Source: Algoriphagus sp. (GTDB lineage Bacteria > Bacteroidota > Bacteroidia > Cytophagales > Cyclobacteriaceae). Taken from it: DNA of 64,000 bases. Positions within the stretch are counted from its first letter, which is position 1. Each line of letters starts with the position of its first letter. The notes beneath the pieces are model-generated. The model had not been told where the DNA came from, did no database searches, and saw only the letters and a list, made by a program, of their open reading frames with translations. Where the stretch lies: NCBI GenBank assembly GCA_029945945.1, contig JAQSDM010000012.1:186001-250000 (forward strand), read 5' to 3'. A program made the translations under genes and the position numbers. Below are positions 8,763-16,770 of this stretch, piece by piece.

Positions 8763-10061
8763 ATGAATTACCTGATCGGATTAATCTTTCTTGCCTTTAG
8801 CTTGTTTCCATCGTCTGATTTTTCGGCTGACCCTCCCAAAATCAATCCGGAAAGACTTTCTTCAAGTCTGAAGAAGCTTTCAACTTTTGGAAAAAATTCC
8901 GCAGGGGGATCAGATCGGGTTGCTTATAGCGGACATGACATCGAAGCCAGAGTCTATGTAAAAGAACTGATGAAAAATGCTGGGCTGGAAGTTTCAGTGG
9001 ATTTTGCAGGAAACATCATTGGCAAGAGAGCTGGCAAAACTCCGGGATTGAAGCCAATTGCTTTTGGTTCGCATATTGATGAAGTTCCAAACGGAGGCGA
9101 TTATGATGGACCGGTTGGGTCAATGGGTGCTATCGAAGTGATCCAAACGCTTCATGAAAACGGAATTGTAACAGAACATCCGCTGGAAGTAATCATTTTC
9201 ACCAATGAAGAAGGCGGAGTCATTGGCAGCAGGGCTTTGGCAGGACAGCTTTCTGAGGCAGCATTAAAAACAGTAAGTTCCAGCGGACTTACCCAAGCTG
9301 AAGGAATCAAAGCTCTTGGTGGTGATCCCTCCAGAATAGGTGAAGTGAAACGGAATTCAGGTGATTTGGCTGCATTTCTGGAGCTTCATATTGAGCAAGG
9401 AGCAAATCTGCATCGCGAAAAACTCAACATAGGAGTCGTGGAAGGAATCGTCGCAATCGAATGGTGGGAATTTACTTTCAAAGGTTTCGCAAATCACGCG
9501 GGAACCACCCCCATGAATATGCGCAAAGATCCAATGCTTCCCGCTTCCAGACTGGTTTTGGCAATTAATGAAATCGTTATCTCCTATGAAGGCGCTCAAG
9601 TGGGAACTGTTGGAAAAATTCAGGCCTATCCGGGTGCCGGAAATGTGATTCCGGGAGAAGTAAAACTCAACCTTGAACTCCGTGATCTCTCTTCAGAAAA
9701 AATCTGGACAATATACCGGGAAATTGAAGCCAAGGCAAAACTCCTAGCTGAGGAAAGTGGAACAGAAGTGAGTATCACTCATCAGGAAGTGGCCAGCAAA
9801 CCTGCATTGGCGGATCCGTCTATCCAGAAATCAATTGAAAGTGCTGCAAAATCTTTAGGATTTTCTTATCGATATATGCCGAGTGGCGCAGGACATGATG
9901 CTCAGGAGATGGCTAGATTGGCTCCTATGGGAATGATTTTCATTCCGAGTAAAGACGGAATCAGCCATGCCCCAAGCGAATATTCCTCTCCGGAAGATAT
10001 CGCCAACGGAGCAAATGTATTGCTTCAGACAATTTTGTCTCTCGATAAATCTTTGAAGTAG
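8763..10061 (+). CDS. Secreted M20-family amidohydrolase (AllC/HyuC-like)
   Basis: 432 residues resembling N-carbamoyl-L-amino-acid hydrolase and allantoate amidohydrolase. Dinuclear-metal motifs appear in family order: GSHIDEVPNGGDYDGPVG (about 101-118), FTNEEGG (about 147), LHIEQG (about 208), HAGTTPM in the dimerisation/lid domain (about 245), GAGHDAQEMA (about 379) and GISHAPSE (about 402). Unlike most relatives it carries an N-terminal signal peptide of about 22 residues, suggesting the periplasm. No hydantoinase or purine-catabolism gene is adjacent, so the amide or carbamoyl substrate cannot be named. Confidence 0.87.
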   Translation: MNYLIGLIFLAFSLFPSSDFSADPPKINPERLSSSLKKLSTFGKNSAGGSDRVAYSGHDIEARVYVKELMKNAGLEVSVDFAGNIIGKRAGKTPGLKPIAFGSHIDEVPNGGDYDGPVGSMGAIEVIQTLHENGIVTEHPLEVIIFTNEEGGVIGSRALAGQLSEAALKTVSSSGLTQAEGIKALGGDPSRIGEVKRNSGDLAAFLELHIEQGANLHREKLNIGVVEGIVAIEWWEFTFKGFANHAGTTPMNMRKDPMLPASRLVLAINEIVISYEGAQVGTVGKIQAYPGAGNVIPGEVKLNLELRDLSSEKIWTIYREIEAKAKLLAEESGTEVSITHQEVASKPALADPSIQKSIESAAKSLGFSYRYMPSGAGHDAQEMARLAPMGMIFIPSKDGISHAPSEYSSPEDIANGANVLLQTILSLDKSLK

Positions 10062-10073
10062 AGATCAAAAATC

Positions 10074-10108
10074 GTCAACAGACCACGGTCAACAGTCGAC
10101 AGCAAGTC
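10074..10108. repeat. Heptad array 1 (GTC/GAC-N4 words)
   Basis: Five words start in register at 10074, 10081, 10088, 10095 and 10102, with forms such as GTCAACA and GACCACG. The block plus about 12 bases downstream aligns with the reverse complement of 47420-47459 at roughly 80% identity by eye, so it is one copy of a diverged inverted duplicate. It lies in the 184-base gap between the amidohydrolase and pirin genes. Confidence 0.8.
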
Positions 10109-10245
10109 TATTTGAACTTCAAGACCTTGTTTTATATGGATAGTGTCAAGAAAGCGGATACTTAAAAATTCAATTTCTGTTTTCAGGTTTGCGAAACTTT
10201 TTGCGGTTGATTTACATTTAATGTCTATACATCAAAATCACTTCC

Positions 10246-11100
10246 ATGCGTCCGATTAAGAAAATCCATAAGGCAGAATATAGACCAATCGCAGATCTGG
10301 TAACGTACAGCCCTTTGCCTACACGGAGCCTTTCGCAGATTGATCCTTTTATCTTTTTGAACCATCACGGGTTCCAAACCTATCCAAAATATAATCAAGG
10401 CCTGCCTTTTGGTCCGCATCCGCACCGTGGAATGGAAACGGTAACCTTCATTCTGGAAGGAGATATCCTACACAAGGATTCATCAGGCCATGAATCGGTC
10501 ATGGGTCCGGGCGGGGTGCAATACATGACAGCAGGTCGGGGATTGATCCATGAGGAAGTGAGTAGCTCTGAATTCAAAAAAAACGGAGGCGATCTGGAGA
10601 TTTTGCAGCTTTGGCTGAATCTGCCTGCAAAGAAAAAGATGATTGATCCCAACTATGTTGGATTGCAGAAAGAGGAAATTCCAACATTTGATCTGGACGG
10701 AGGGAAAGTAAAAGTTCAACAACTTTTTGGAGAATGGAATGGTGTGAATGGAGCTTTTAAAGAGACTTTCCCATTAACCATGAGTACCATTTACCTGGAA
10801 AAGGGAGCCAAGTTTGAAAAGTCTATCCCGAATCATGAGAACATCTTTTTCTACATCGTAAGAGGTGAGTTACAAGTTAACGGGGTTGAAATTCCATTCC
10901 GGAATTTGGTGGAATTCACCAATGAAGAGGGAGAAATTACAGTTGAAGCGCTGGAAGATTCAATCCTTATTTTGGGCCATGCATTGCCATTTAATGAACC
11001 GATGGTCGCGCAAGGTCCATTTGTAATGAACACTCAGAAAGAAATTCAAGAGGCTTATCAGGATTATCAGGCGGGGAAATTTGGAACCTGGAAGGAATAA
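10246..11100 (+). CDS. Pirin family protein
   Basis: 284-residue bicupin. The N-terminal cupin has the pirin metal-binding pattern: FGPHPHRGMETVTF (about 61-74), then HKDSSGHESVMGPGGVQYMTAGRGLIHEE (about 81-109), with three His and one Glu as ligands. The C-terminal cupin (about 165-265) is more divergent, as usual. Some pirins act as quercetin 2,3-dioxygenases and others as redox-sensing regulators; the sequence does not decide between these. There is no signal peptide, so it is cytoplasmic. The stop is only four bases from the stop of the convergent zinc-ribbon gene, with no terminator between them. Confidence 0.93.
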   Translation: MRPIKKIHKAEYRPIADLVTYSPLPTRSLSQIDPFIFLNHHGFQTYPKYNQGLPFGPHPHRGMETVTFILEGDILHKDSSGHESVMGPGGVQYMTAGRGLIHEEVSSSEFKKNGGDLEILQLWLNLPAKKKMIDPNYVGLQKEEIPTFDLDGGKVKVQQLFGEWNGVNGAFKETFPLTMSTIYLEKGAKFEKSIPNHENIFFYIVRGELQVNGVEIPFRNLVEFTNEEGEITVEALEDSILILGHALPFNEPMVAQGPFVMNTQKEIQEAYQDYQAGKFGTWKE

Positions 11101-11104
11101 AAAT

Positions 11105-11428
11105 TCAAATTCCAGACTCCTGTCTCACTTTGGAAGCCTGGTCCAAACCTGACTGAAGTTTACGCAAAGACTCAATCGCCGCCTGGGATTTATCCTGATC
11201 AATCATAAGTTCCAGACCACAATTATAGCAAACGACAGGCTGATACTGGATCAGATGCTGGATGCTGACAACCAGCCTGGTTTTGCATTCCGGACAATTA
11301 ATCCCCGGAGTTCGGGAAATTTCAACTTGAGGGGTAGGTTCAACCACCTTTGGAGTTTCCAACACAGGTTTTGGTCCGGAAAAAAGGCTGTAGAACCAGG
11401 TTTTTATTTTTGAAAAGAAGGAGGCCAT
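11105..11428 (-). CDS. Small zinc-ribbon protein of the DUF2589-like cluster
   Basis: 107 residues of unknown function. Two CxxC pairs (CPEC near residue 45 and CYNC near 72) form a likely zinc ribbon. Around it are a Pro/Val-rich linker and a charged Gln/Lys C-terminal helix. The N-terminus (FFSKIKTWFYSLFSG) is amphipathic and could touch a membrane. The ATG overlaps the stop of the 179-residue gene by one base (TGATG), so it belongs to the same operon. A zinc ribbon beside three related structural-looking proteins suggests an adaptor or assembly factor, but that is only inference. Confidence 0.7.
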   Translation of the reverse strand: MASFFSKIKTWFYSLFSGPKPVLETPKVVEPTPQVEISRTPGINCPECKTRLVVSIQHLIQYQPVVCYNCGLELMIDQDKSQAAIESLRKLQSGLDQASKVRQESGI

Positions 11429-11967
11429 CAGGTTTCTTTATTGCTTGAATCCAGAATATTAAGTAACTGAATCATTCCCACAGCCAAATCAGCTTGGGCC
11501 AATTTTATTTTCACATTCATATTTGCTGTCGCGGAACTGGCAGGAGCATTTGGATTGGCGGATGGTTTTTTGCCAAAAATTGCTCTGAGCCTTACGTCAT
11601 TGCTGTTGAGAAATGTCTTATCCAATGATCCTGTACCTGAGGTAGATTTTGCACTGACCTCAGGCTGAGTCAAGGCAAGATCAAACTCAATCTCAGCCTC
11701 TGCTACTTGGAGGGAGGGAATCGGAATAATCGTCAAAAGCGGAATTGCCAAAGTTGCGGTTTGGGTAGTCCCGTCTGCATTGATTCTCTGGTAACTGAAA
11801 GTGATCGTGCGGACAGCCCCAAAATCCGGATCTGAAGCGTCTGTCGCTTTAGTGAAACCTACTTCCTTGATGAAATTAGCTGTGGCTTTGGCAGCGATTG
11901 CTTCCGCTTGAATAACTGCTGCCATTGGAGCCCCCAATAGTTCTGAAATATACCTTGGTGTGATCAT
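11428..11967 (-). CDS. DUF2589-like protein, 179 residues
   Basis: Function unknown; the family name is from memory of PF11655 and needs a search. An Ala-rich amphipathic helix (residues 13-38, ending NFIKEVGF) is almost the same as in the 218-residue protein of this cluster. It is followed by beta-strands including TIIPIPSLQVAEAEIEF (79-95). A Pro/Ala/Asn linker (about 135-148) precedes a final strand and the helix GMIQLLNILDSS. No signal peptide or transmembrane helix is seen, so it is probably cytoplasmic and possibly oligomeric. Third gene of a four-gene operon, 11 bases after the 380-residue gene. Confidence 0.75.
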   Translation of the reverse strand: MITPRYISELLGAPMAAVIQAEAIAAKATANFIKEVGFTKATDASDPDFGAVRTITFSYQRINADGTTQTATLAIPLLTIIPIPSLQVAEAEIEFDLALTQPEVSAKSTSGTGSLDKTFLNSNDVRLRAIFGKKPSANPNAPASSATANMNVKIKLAQADLAVGMIQLLNILDSSNKET

Positions 11968-11978
11968 GGTCTGAGTTA

Positions 11979-13121
11979 TTAAAGAATTGAAACATTATTA
12001 TTATCATCAAGCATCGTAAAGTCCTGAGAATTCAAAGTGAACTTAATTGTCATGATATTTTCCGGCTTCACTAGTTTTAGTTTTTCAATATCCACCGCCA
12101 CCTGCAATCCTGTAGATACAGTTTCCATTGCAATTTTGCTGATCCCTGCTTCCAATTGAATCATCTTTTTCTTCAAAATAGCCGAGGCTATTTCCTGAAG
12201 CGTACTATCTTCTTCCTGGTTTGCCGGAGCATTTGGACGAGGAGTCGTGGAGGCTGCCGCGGCTGGGCGACCAACCAACCAAGGTTGTCTCCTGATCGGG
12301 TTTTTTAATAGCACTGCCTTTTCGGCAAAAGTCGTTTCGAAAAGAACCTTCGGAGCAATATTCACGGCTTTAGCATTGACGACCTGAATCGGAACTTCCA
12401 GACTTCCAGCTTTAATTTTTGCTGCATCCAACTTAGAAACAGGATCTTTTGAGAAATCTGAAAGCACCAGCTTATTGGCAGAAATGGATGAACTAATCAG
12501 ATTAGCGTCAATAATTGCCTCTTTTTCTGAAGGATATTCCTTCAAAACCTTGAAATCCCTGGCTCCAGATTTATCAAAACTGATTAATTCATAGCTTCCT
12601 TTTTCCGTCGGAACTGCTGCAAATCCTTCAGTTTTTACGACAATAGGAACCAGTTCAGGGATAGCCTTTTGAATAGTCTGCTGGACCTTTTGAATGCTTC
12701 TGGCAAAATCAACCAGTGAACTTGTGGCAGTTTCTAATTCACCATTAATCATTTTAGCCACATTCTTCTCCCAATTTATATCAGGATAAGATCCCAGACT
12801 TTTGTAGAGTTCATTGGTAATTGCCTCTTTATTGAGTTCCATTCGAAGCTCCTTTGCAAGATCGTCTGAGAAATTTTTCACATAGGCAGCCAGCCTTTCT
12901 TTTGACTGGCTGCTTTGGAAAGGCTTCTCTTCAACCGACTCAATTGCATACTTCAGCTCAACCTCGAGGTTCTGAATTCCAATCTTTGGAACCGGGAAAA
13001 ACTTAAGGACATCATCAGATGCATAAGTCCTGGCCAAATTCCGGGATGATTCATCCGCTTTGGACTTTGCCTCATTGATATCACTCAGCAAAGACGCGAT
13101 AATCTGATTCAACTGGCTCAT
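11979..13121 (-). CDS. Unknown 380-residue protein of the DUF2589-like cluster
   Basis: The start is placed at the ATG at 13121. The frame is open further upstream, but that would overlap the preceding gene by 101 bases and encode an unlikely N-terminus. Residues 1-35 are helical; 41-60 (FFPVPKIGIQNLEVELKYAI) matches the P-[IV]-P-x-[IL] strand motif of both flanking DUF2589-like proteins. The C-terminus (IKFTLNSQDF) also parallels theirs. The middle (90-300) is helical/mixed with no recognised domain, followed by an Ala/Pro linker near 290-310. So it appears to be an enlarged, diverged relative with an inserted domain. Function unknown. Confidence 0.7.
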   Translation of the reverse strand: MSQLNQIIASLLSDINEAKSKADESSRNLARTYASDDVLKFFPVPKIGIQNLEVELKYAIESVEEKPFQSSQSKERLAAYVKNFSDDLAKELRMELNKEAITNELYKSLGSYPDINWEKNVAKMINGELETATSSLVDFARSIQKVQQTIQKAIPELVPIVVKTEGFAAVPTEKGSYELISFDKSGARDFKVLKEYPSEKEAIIDANLISSSISANKLVLSDFSKDPVSKLDAAKIKAGSLEVPIQVVNAKAVNIAPKVLFETTFAEKAVLLKNPIRRQPWLVGRPAAAASTTPRPNAPANQEEDSTLQEIASAILKKKMIQLEAGISKIAMETVSTGLQVAVDIEKLKLVKPENIMTIKFTLNSQDFTMLDDNNNVSIL

Positions 13122-13161
13122 AAGCTTGTTGATAAGGAAAAAATAAAATGTGTATTTAAAA

Positions 13162-13818
13162 TTAAGGAGTAACTGTAGCTGGTTTTTCCAGGATAGCCGA
13201 CTCCATAATATGAAGGACCTTTGCCAATCCTGCAGGCATTTCATCCTGAACAGCCTTGACATTAATATCTATCGTGAATTGAGTGGCATTATTTACTCGT
13301 GAACTAGCCGTGGTGCTGGTATTGTGGCGAGTCGAAATCTTAGCGTTCATCGACACCGAAACAGGTGAAAGAAAACCCCCGGCTTTAAAATTCAAAGTAG
13401 TGTCAGTTGCGATGCTATTACTAGTAGCAGCTGAGGTTTTATACTCTTGTTGTTCTGTGATATTGGCAGTAAACTGAATTGTCATTTCCTCAATTCTGAT
13501 GTAAGGAATCGGGACAATTGTCAAAATAGGGACAGTCAAAGAAACTTCTTCCTCTCCTGCCGGGTTACCTCCTGCTGAGCCTTCTGATGTTTTCCTTTTA
13601 AATTTAAAAGTGACATTCCTTACATCTCCCATTTCTCCATTGGCATCGGCTGTCTCGCCGGCTGCTGGATTGGCGTCTGTTCGGACGAAGCCAACCTCTT
13701 TAATAAAGTTGACAGTGGACTGGGCGGCGAGGGCCTGTGCCTGAATGGCCGCGATCATTGGGCCACTGATGATTCTTCCGAACGGAAGTGACCTGAGGGT
13801 TCGATTTGCGTAGCTCAT
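13162..13818 (-). CDS. DUF2589-like protein, 218 residues, first gene of cluster
   Basis: Function unknown. Residues 18-44 form the Ala/Gln-rich amphipathic helix shared with the 179-residue paralogue (AAIQAQALAAQSTVNFIKEV). Residues 95-118 hold the TIVPIPYIRIEEMTIQF strand motif. Serine/threonine-rich strands follow, then a terminal helix AGLAKVLHIMES. The paralogy with the 179-residue protein is visible directly. It has neither signal peptide nor membrane helix. As first gene of the operon it sits behind an AT-rich leader containing an inverted repeat. A self-assembling beta-sandwich is plausible but untested. Confidence 0.77.
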   Translation of the reverse strand: MSYANRTLRSLPFGRIISGPMIAAIQAQALAAQSTVNFIKEVGFVRTDANPAAGETADANGEMGDVRNVTFKFKRKTSEGSAGGNPAGEEEVSLTVPILTIVPIPYIRIEEMTIQFTANITEQQEYKTSAATSNSIATDTTLNFKAGGFLSPVSVSMNAKISTRHNTSTTASSRVNNATQFTIDINVKAVQDEMPAGLAKVLHIMESAILEKPATVTP

Positions 13819-13860
13819 AAGTAAATTGTTTTTGAAATTGTTAAAAATGGGTTTAAAAAA

Positions 13861-13895
13861 TTATGGCTAATGAACTCAATAAATAGTGGCCATAA
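13861..13895. promoter_or_regulatory. Inverted repeat upstream of the DUF2589-like operon
   Basis: TTATGGC (13861-13867) and GCCATAA (13889-13895) form a 7-bp dyad with a 21-base spacer, 43 bases before the first gene. The surrounding 186 bases (13819-14004) are AT-rich and hold no gene. It could be an operator or leader hairpin; no regulator is linked. Confidence 0.35.
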
Positions 13896-14004
13896 CTGAT
13901 TGAATCTAAATAATTTAAAAAATAGAACCAATTTATTTTAGCATTTTTTATTGAATTATTACTATTTAAAAAATTCCAAAATCATAGAAATCGAATGTGG
14001 ATTT

Positions 14005-14778
14005 TCAGCTATCCATGATGTCCTGAGAGATCAATCGGTAAATCTCTGCAAGCTGTTCATTGTAGCTGAGGAATTGATGATGATCCTCCAGAGTCTCAAA
14101 ATCTTCCCGAATTGCCGGTCCGGTTTGCGCATTTTTGGCTCCGATCTGAAGGCTTTTTGAAATCGTCTCAATAATCAAAGGTTTCAGCATTTCAAAATCA
14201 ACCCCTTGCCTGCGCATGATTTCCTCTGCGATCCGGATCATGTGATTCGAAAAATTACTCGCAAAAACAGCAGCGACATGAATTGCTTTTCGGTCTTTTG
14301 ATTTCACCACATAAATCTGGGGGGAAAGACTTTTTGCCAACTTTTTGAGCTTTTGCAATGTTTCCTCATCCTCCGATTCAAGGAGAAATGGAACATCTTC
14401 GAAATCCAGCTTTCGGTCTTTGGTGAAGGACTGCAAGGGATAAAAAATCCCAGTAAAGCTCGCCGAACTATACCCCAAAATATCCAAAGGCTGAGTACCT
14501 GAAGTATGAACCAAAATGCTCCCTTCAGGCAAGATTACTTCGTCGGCAAGCTCCGGAATAGCCAAATCCTTTACCGAAAGGATAAATATCTCAGCCTTAC
14601 TCTCGGAAAAATCAAGATCATTTTTTGGTTCCGCGGAATACAAACGCTCGGTGATTGTCTGAGCCCTCTTGATATCCCTTGCATACACCTCGGTCACTTC
14701 ATGCCCGGCATTCTCAAGTGCCGGTGCCAAATGCCACGCTACATTCCCGGCACCCAAAATGGCTATTTTGAACTTCAT
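14005..14778 (-). CDS. Rossmann-fold and DUF2520 domain protein
   Basis: 257 residues. The N-terminus has the dinucleotide-binding motif GAGNVAWHLAPALENAG (about 9-25), and the first domain resembles ketopantoate-reductase/F420-dependent reductase folds. The second half (about 130-250) is all-helical, as in DUF2520 proteins, including AIHVAAVFASNFSNHM. It is likely an NAD(P)-dependent oxidoreductase, but the reaction is unknown. It is transcribed on the same strand as lpdA, with a strong terminator between them, so it is probably its own unit. The family is widely conserved in Bacteroidota as a single-copy gene. Confidence 0.85.
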   Translation of the reverse strand: MKFKIAILGAGNVAWHLAPALENAGHEVTEVYARDIKRAQTITERLYSAEPKNDLDFSESKAEIFILSVKDLAIPELADEVILPEGSILVHTSGTQPLDILGYSSASFTGIFYPLQSFTKDRKLDFEDVPFLLESEDEETLQKLKKLAKSLSPQIYVVKSKDRKAIHVAAVFASNFSNHMIRIAEEIMRRQGVDFEMLKPLIIETISKSLQIGAKNAQTGPAIREDFETLEDHHQFLSYNEQLAEIYRLISQDIMDS

Positions 14779-14810
14779 TTCGGAATTAACCCAATTTTTA
14801 CTGAAAATAA

Positions 14811-14843
14811 AAAAGCCATCCGAATCTCTTCGAATGGCTTTTT
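14811..14843 (-). terminator. Terminator downstream of lpdA
   Basis: AAAAGCCAT pairs with ATGGCTTTT, the stem is extended by CGAA/TTCG with one mismatch, and the loop is TCTC. A- and T-runs on both sides make it potentially bidirectional. It lies 19 bases after the lpdA stop on the minus strand. Confidence 0.88.
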
Positions 14844-14861
14844 AAGAAGTCTCTCCTACTA

Positions 14862-16259
14862 TTAAATATGCAACGCTCTGTTATCTGTTGCTGCCAAACA
14901 AGCTTCTTTGAAAGCCTCCGTGTAAGTGGGGTGAGCATGAGACATTCTGGCTATATCTTCTGCAGATGCTCTGAATTCCATCGCAACAACTGCCTCAGCG
15001 ATCATATCGGCTGTTCGTGGGCCAATCATGTGTACACCCAATATCTCGTCAGTTGTGGCATCAGCGAGAACTTTCACCAATCCATCTGTATCCATAGAAG
15101 CTCTAGCACGTCCGGAAGCCATGAAAGGGAATTTTCCGGTCTTGTATTTTATGCCTTTTTCTTTGAGCTGCTCTTCTGTGTAACCAACAGCGGCTACTTC
15201 CGGCCAGGTATAAACCACACCAGGAATCAGCAAATAATTGATATGTGGCTTCTGTCCGGCAATTGTTTCCGCAACAAATACACCTTCTTCTTCAGCCTTG
15301 TGAGCTAGCATGGCGCCTTTCACCACATCACCGATCGCATAAATATGCGGAACGGAGCTTTGAAGATGTTCATCTACCTCAACCATTCCTCTATCCGTGA
15401 TTTTCACTCCTGCAGCTTCTGCATTTAATCCGTCTGTATATGCCTTTCTTCCGATGGAAACGAGCACGTAATCGCCTTTCAGCTCCACGATTTCACCTTT
15501 TCCATTATCAGCTTTAACAATGACTTCGCTGCCTTGGTTTTCCACTGCCACCACTTTGTGCTTCAGGTAGAATTCAAAGCCTATTTTCTTCAGGGATTTT
15601 TGCAATTCCTTACCCATCGTCCGGTCCATCGTGGGTATCAAAGAATCCATAAATTCCACTACAGAAACCTTAGCTCCCATCCGGCCATAGACAGAACCGA
15701 GCTCCATTCCGATCACACCACCACCGATTACGATCAGGTGTTTTGGGATTTCCTTCATGTTCAAAGCCTCAGTAGAGGTAATGATTCTGTCTTTATCAAG
15801 CTTGATAAAAGGAAGAGAAGCCGGCTTTGACCCGGTCGCAATGATGATATTCTTTCCCTGAATGACAGCTGAAGTGCCATCTTCTTTGGTCACTTTCACT
15901 GTATGAGCATCTACGAACGAGCCCAAACCCTGATGAACATCGATTTTGTTTTTCTTCATCAAAAACTGAATCCCATCCACATTCTGCTTCACCACTTCAT
16001 TTTTGCGGGAGATCATCTGGGTAAGATCAACTTTCAAATTGTCAAGCTTGATGCCATGAGTTTCGAACGTATGAGCAGCATTGTGAAAATGCTCTGATGA
16101 ATCTAAAAGTGCTTTGGAAGGAATACAGCCCACGTTCAGGCAAGTACCACCCAAAGTTGGATATTTCTCGATAATGGCGGTTTTCATTCCAAGTTGAGCA
16201 GCTCTGATTGCTGCTACATACCCTCCCGGACCCGAACCGATAACTATGACGTCGTACAT
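14862..16259 (-). CDS. lpdA: Dihydrolipoyl dehydrogenase (E3)
   Basis: 465 residues from the ATG at 16259. The frame is open for 20 more codons, but these run through a GTAC repeat array and precede the natural start MYDVIVIGSGPGGY. It reoxidises dihydrolipoamide of the 2-oxoglutarate (and probably pyruvate) dehydrogenase complex and makes NADH. FAD motif GSGPGG (about 8-13), redox disulfide GGTCLNVGCIPSK (about 36-48), NAD-binding GGGVIGMELGSVYGRMG (about 179), and the C-terminal HAHPTYTEA with the catalytic His. It is the last gene of the sucA-sucB-lpdA set, separated from sucB by a 515-base insert-like segment. Confidence 0.97.
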   Translation of the reverse strand: MYDVIVIGSGPGGYVAAIRAAQLGMKTAIIEKYPTLGGTCLNVGCIPSKALLDSSEHFHNAAHTFETHGIKLDNLKVDLTQMISRKNEVVKQNVDGIQFLMKKNKIDVHQGLGSFVDAHTVKVTKEDGTSAVIQGKNIIIATGSKPASLPFIKLDKDRIITSTEALNMKEIPKHLIVIGGGVIGMELGSVYGRMGAKVSVVEFMDSLIPTMDRTMGKELQKSLKKIGFEFYLKHKVVAVENQGSEVIVKADNGKGEIVELKGDYVLVSIGRKAYTDGLNAEAAGVKITDRGMVEVDEHLQSSVPHIYAIGDVVKGAMLAHKAEEEGVFVAETIAGQKPHINYLLIPGVVYTWPEVAAVGYTEEQLKEKGIKYKTGKFPFMASGRARASMDTDGLVKVLADATTDEILGVHMIGPRTADMIAEAVVAMEFRASAEDIARMSHAHPTYTEAFKEACLAATDNRALHI

Positions 16260-16272
16260 TTCTTTATTGTTT

Positions 16273-16307
16273 GTATCAGGTACAAAGTACAATGTACCAA
16301 GTACCGG
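16273..16307. repeat. Heptad array 2 (GTAC-N3 words), lpdA side of the four-helix-bundle gene
   Basis: Words start every 7 bases at 16273 (GTAT variant), 16280, 16287, 16294 and 16301, for example GTACAAA and GTACCAA. It overlaps the last few codons of the four-helix-bundle gene only by its edge at 16307. The array at 16736-16770 uses the same words in inverted orientation. Confidence 0.88.
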
Positions 16308-16308
16308 T

Positions 16309-16665
16309 TTATTTAACATTTAAGCTTTGTTTGAGCTTAGCGATCATGTTCTGAATATGATCCAACTCAAGTTCAAGCTTTTCAAAATCTTGACTATTTA
16401 TAAAATTAAGCCTGTTTGAAATTACCAATTGGGTATCTAACTCAAAAGAGGAACCTTGTGCAATCCCCAGAAAATGGTTGAAGTCTTTATCCGTGTTTCT
16501 GCCTGCACCTTCTGCAATATTTGAAGGAATCGAAATTACACAACGGTTAATCTGACTGATCAAGCCATATCTTTCTTCCTTAGGAAGTTTTTCTGTTACC
16601 TGATAAACTTCAACAGCTAAGTCAATGGCCTTTTGCCAAACCTTTAATTCTTTATATCGATGCAT
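16309..16665 (-). CDS. Four-helix-bundle protein (23S rRNA intervening-sequence type)
   Basis: 118 residues of the TIGR02436/PF05635 type: MHRYKELKVWQKAIDLAVEV at the start, LISQINRCVISIPSNIAEGAGR in the middle (about 38-60), and a helical tail. Relatives are encoded in 23S rRNA intervening sequences, and the Avd accessory protein of diversity-generating retroelements has the same fold; they bind nucleic acid. Here there is no rRNA. The gene sits inside the TCA operon between sucB and lpdA and is bracketed by inverted GTAC heptad arrays. A 14-bp palindrome covers its start codon. The setting suggests an inserted element; the protein's role is unknown. Confidence 0.88.
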   Translation of the reverse strand: MHRYKELKVWQKAIDLAVEVYQVTEKLPKEERYGLISQINRCVISIPSNIAEGAGRNTDKDFNHFLGIAQGSSFELDTQLVISNRLNFINSQDFEKLELELDHIQNMIAKLKQSLNVK

Positions 16666-16669
16666 CGAT
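16656..16669. promoter_or_regulatory. 14-bp perfect palindrome over the start codon of the four-helix-bundle gene
   Basis: ATCGATGCATCGAT is its own reverse complement and includes the ATG (minus strand, 16665-16663) and the next two codons. It could be an autoregulatory binding site, or a hairpin hiding the start. It may also be chance, since half is fixed by the coding sequence. Confidence 0.45.
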
Positions 16670-16680
16670 TTTATTAGTTA

Positions 16681-16709
16681 GGTTAAAAATTTGTTTCCTC
16701 AATTTAACC
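16681..16709. repeat. Inverted repeat between sucB and the four-helix-bundle gene
   Basis: GGTTAAA (16681-16687) and TTTAACC (16703-16709) form a 7-bp dyad, and the flanks TTAGTTA and TATCAACCTAA extend it imperfectly. It sits just upstream of the four-helix-bundle start and downstream of sucB. Confidence 0.5.
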
Positions 16710-16735
16710 CTATCAACCTAAAATCCTATGCTTGA

Positions 16736-16770
16736 ATACTTTGTACTTGGTACTTAATACATTGTACCAA
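16736..16770. repeat. Heptad array 3 (inverted GTAC words), sucB side
   Basis: Words start at 16736 (ATAC variant), 16743, 16750, 16757 (ATAC variant) and 16764, for example GTACTTG. Read on the other strand it contains the same words as array 2 (AATGTA, CAAGTAC, AAAGTA). It begins five bases after the sucB stop. Confidence 0.87.

Noticed and set aside
13122..13262. Longer N-terminus for the 380-residue cluster protein
   Set aside because: It would overlap the upstream DUF2589-like gene by 101 bases; the ATG at 13121 gives a sensible start right after that gene.
16309..16665. Part of a 23S rRNA intervening sequence
   Set aside because: No rRNA sequence is found around it; both neighbours are TCA-cycle genes.
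16309..16665. Diversity-generating retroelement accessory gene (Avd)
   Set aside because: No reverse transcriptase, template repeat or variable target gene is in the window; only the fold is shared.
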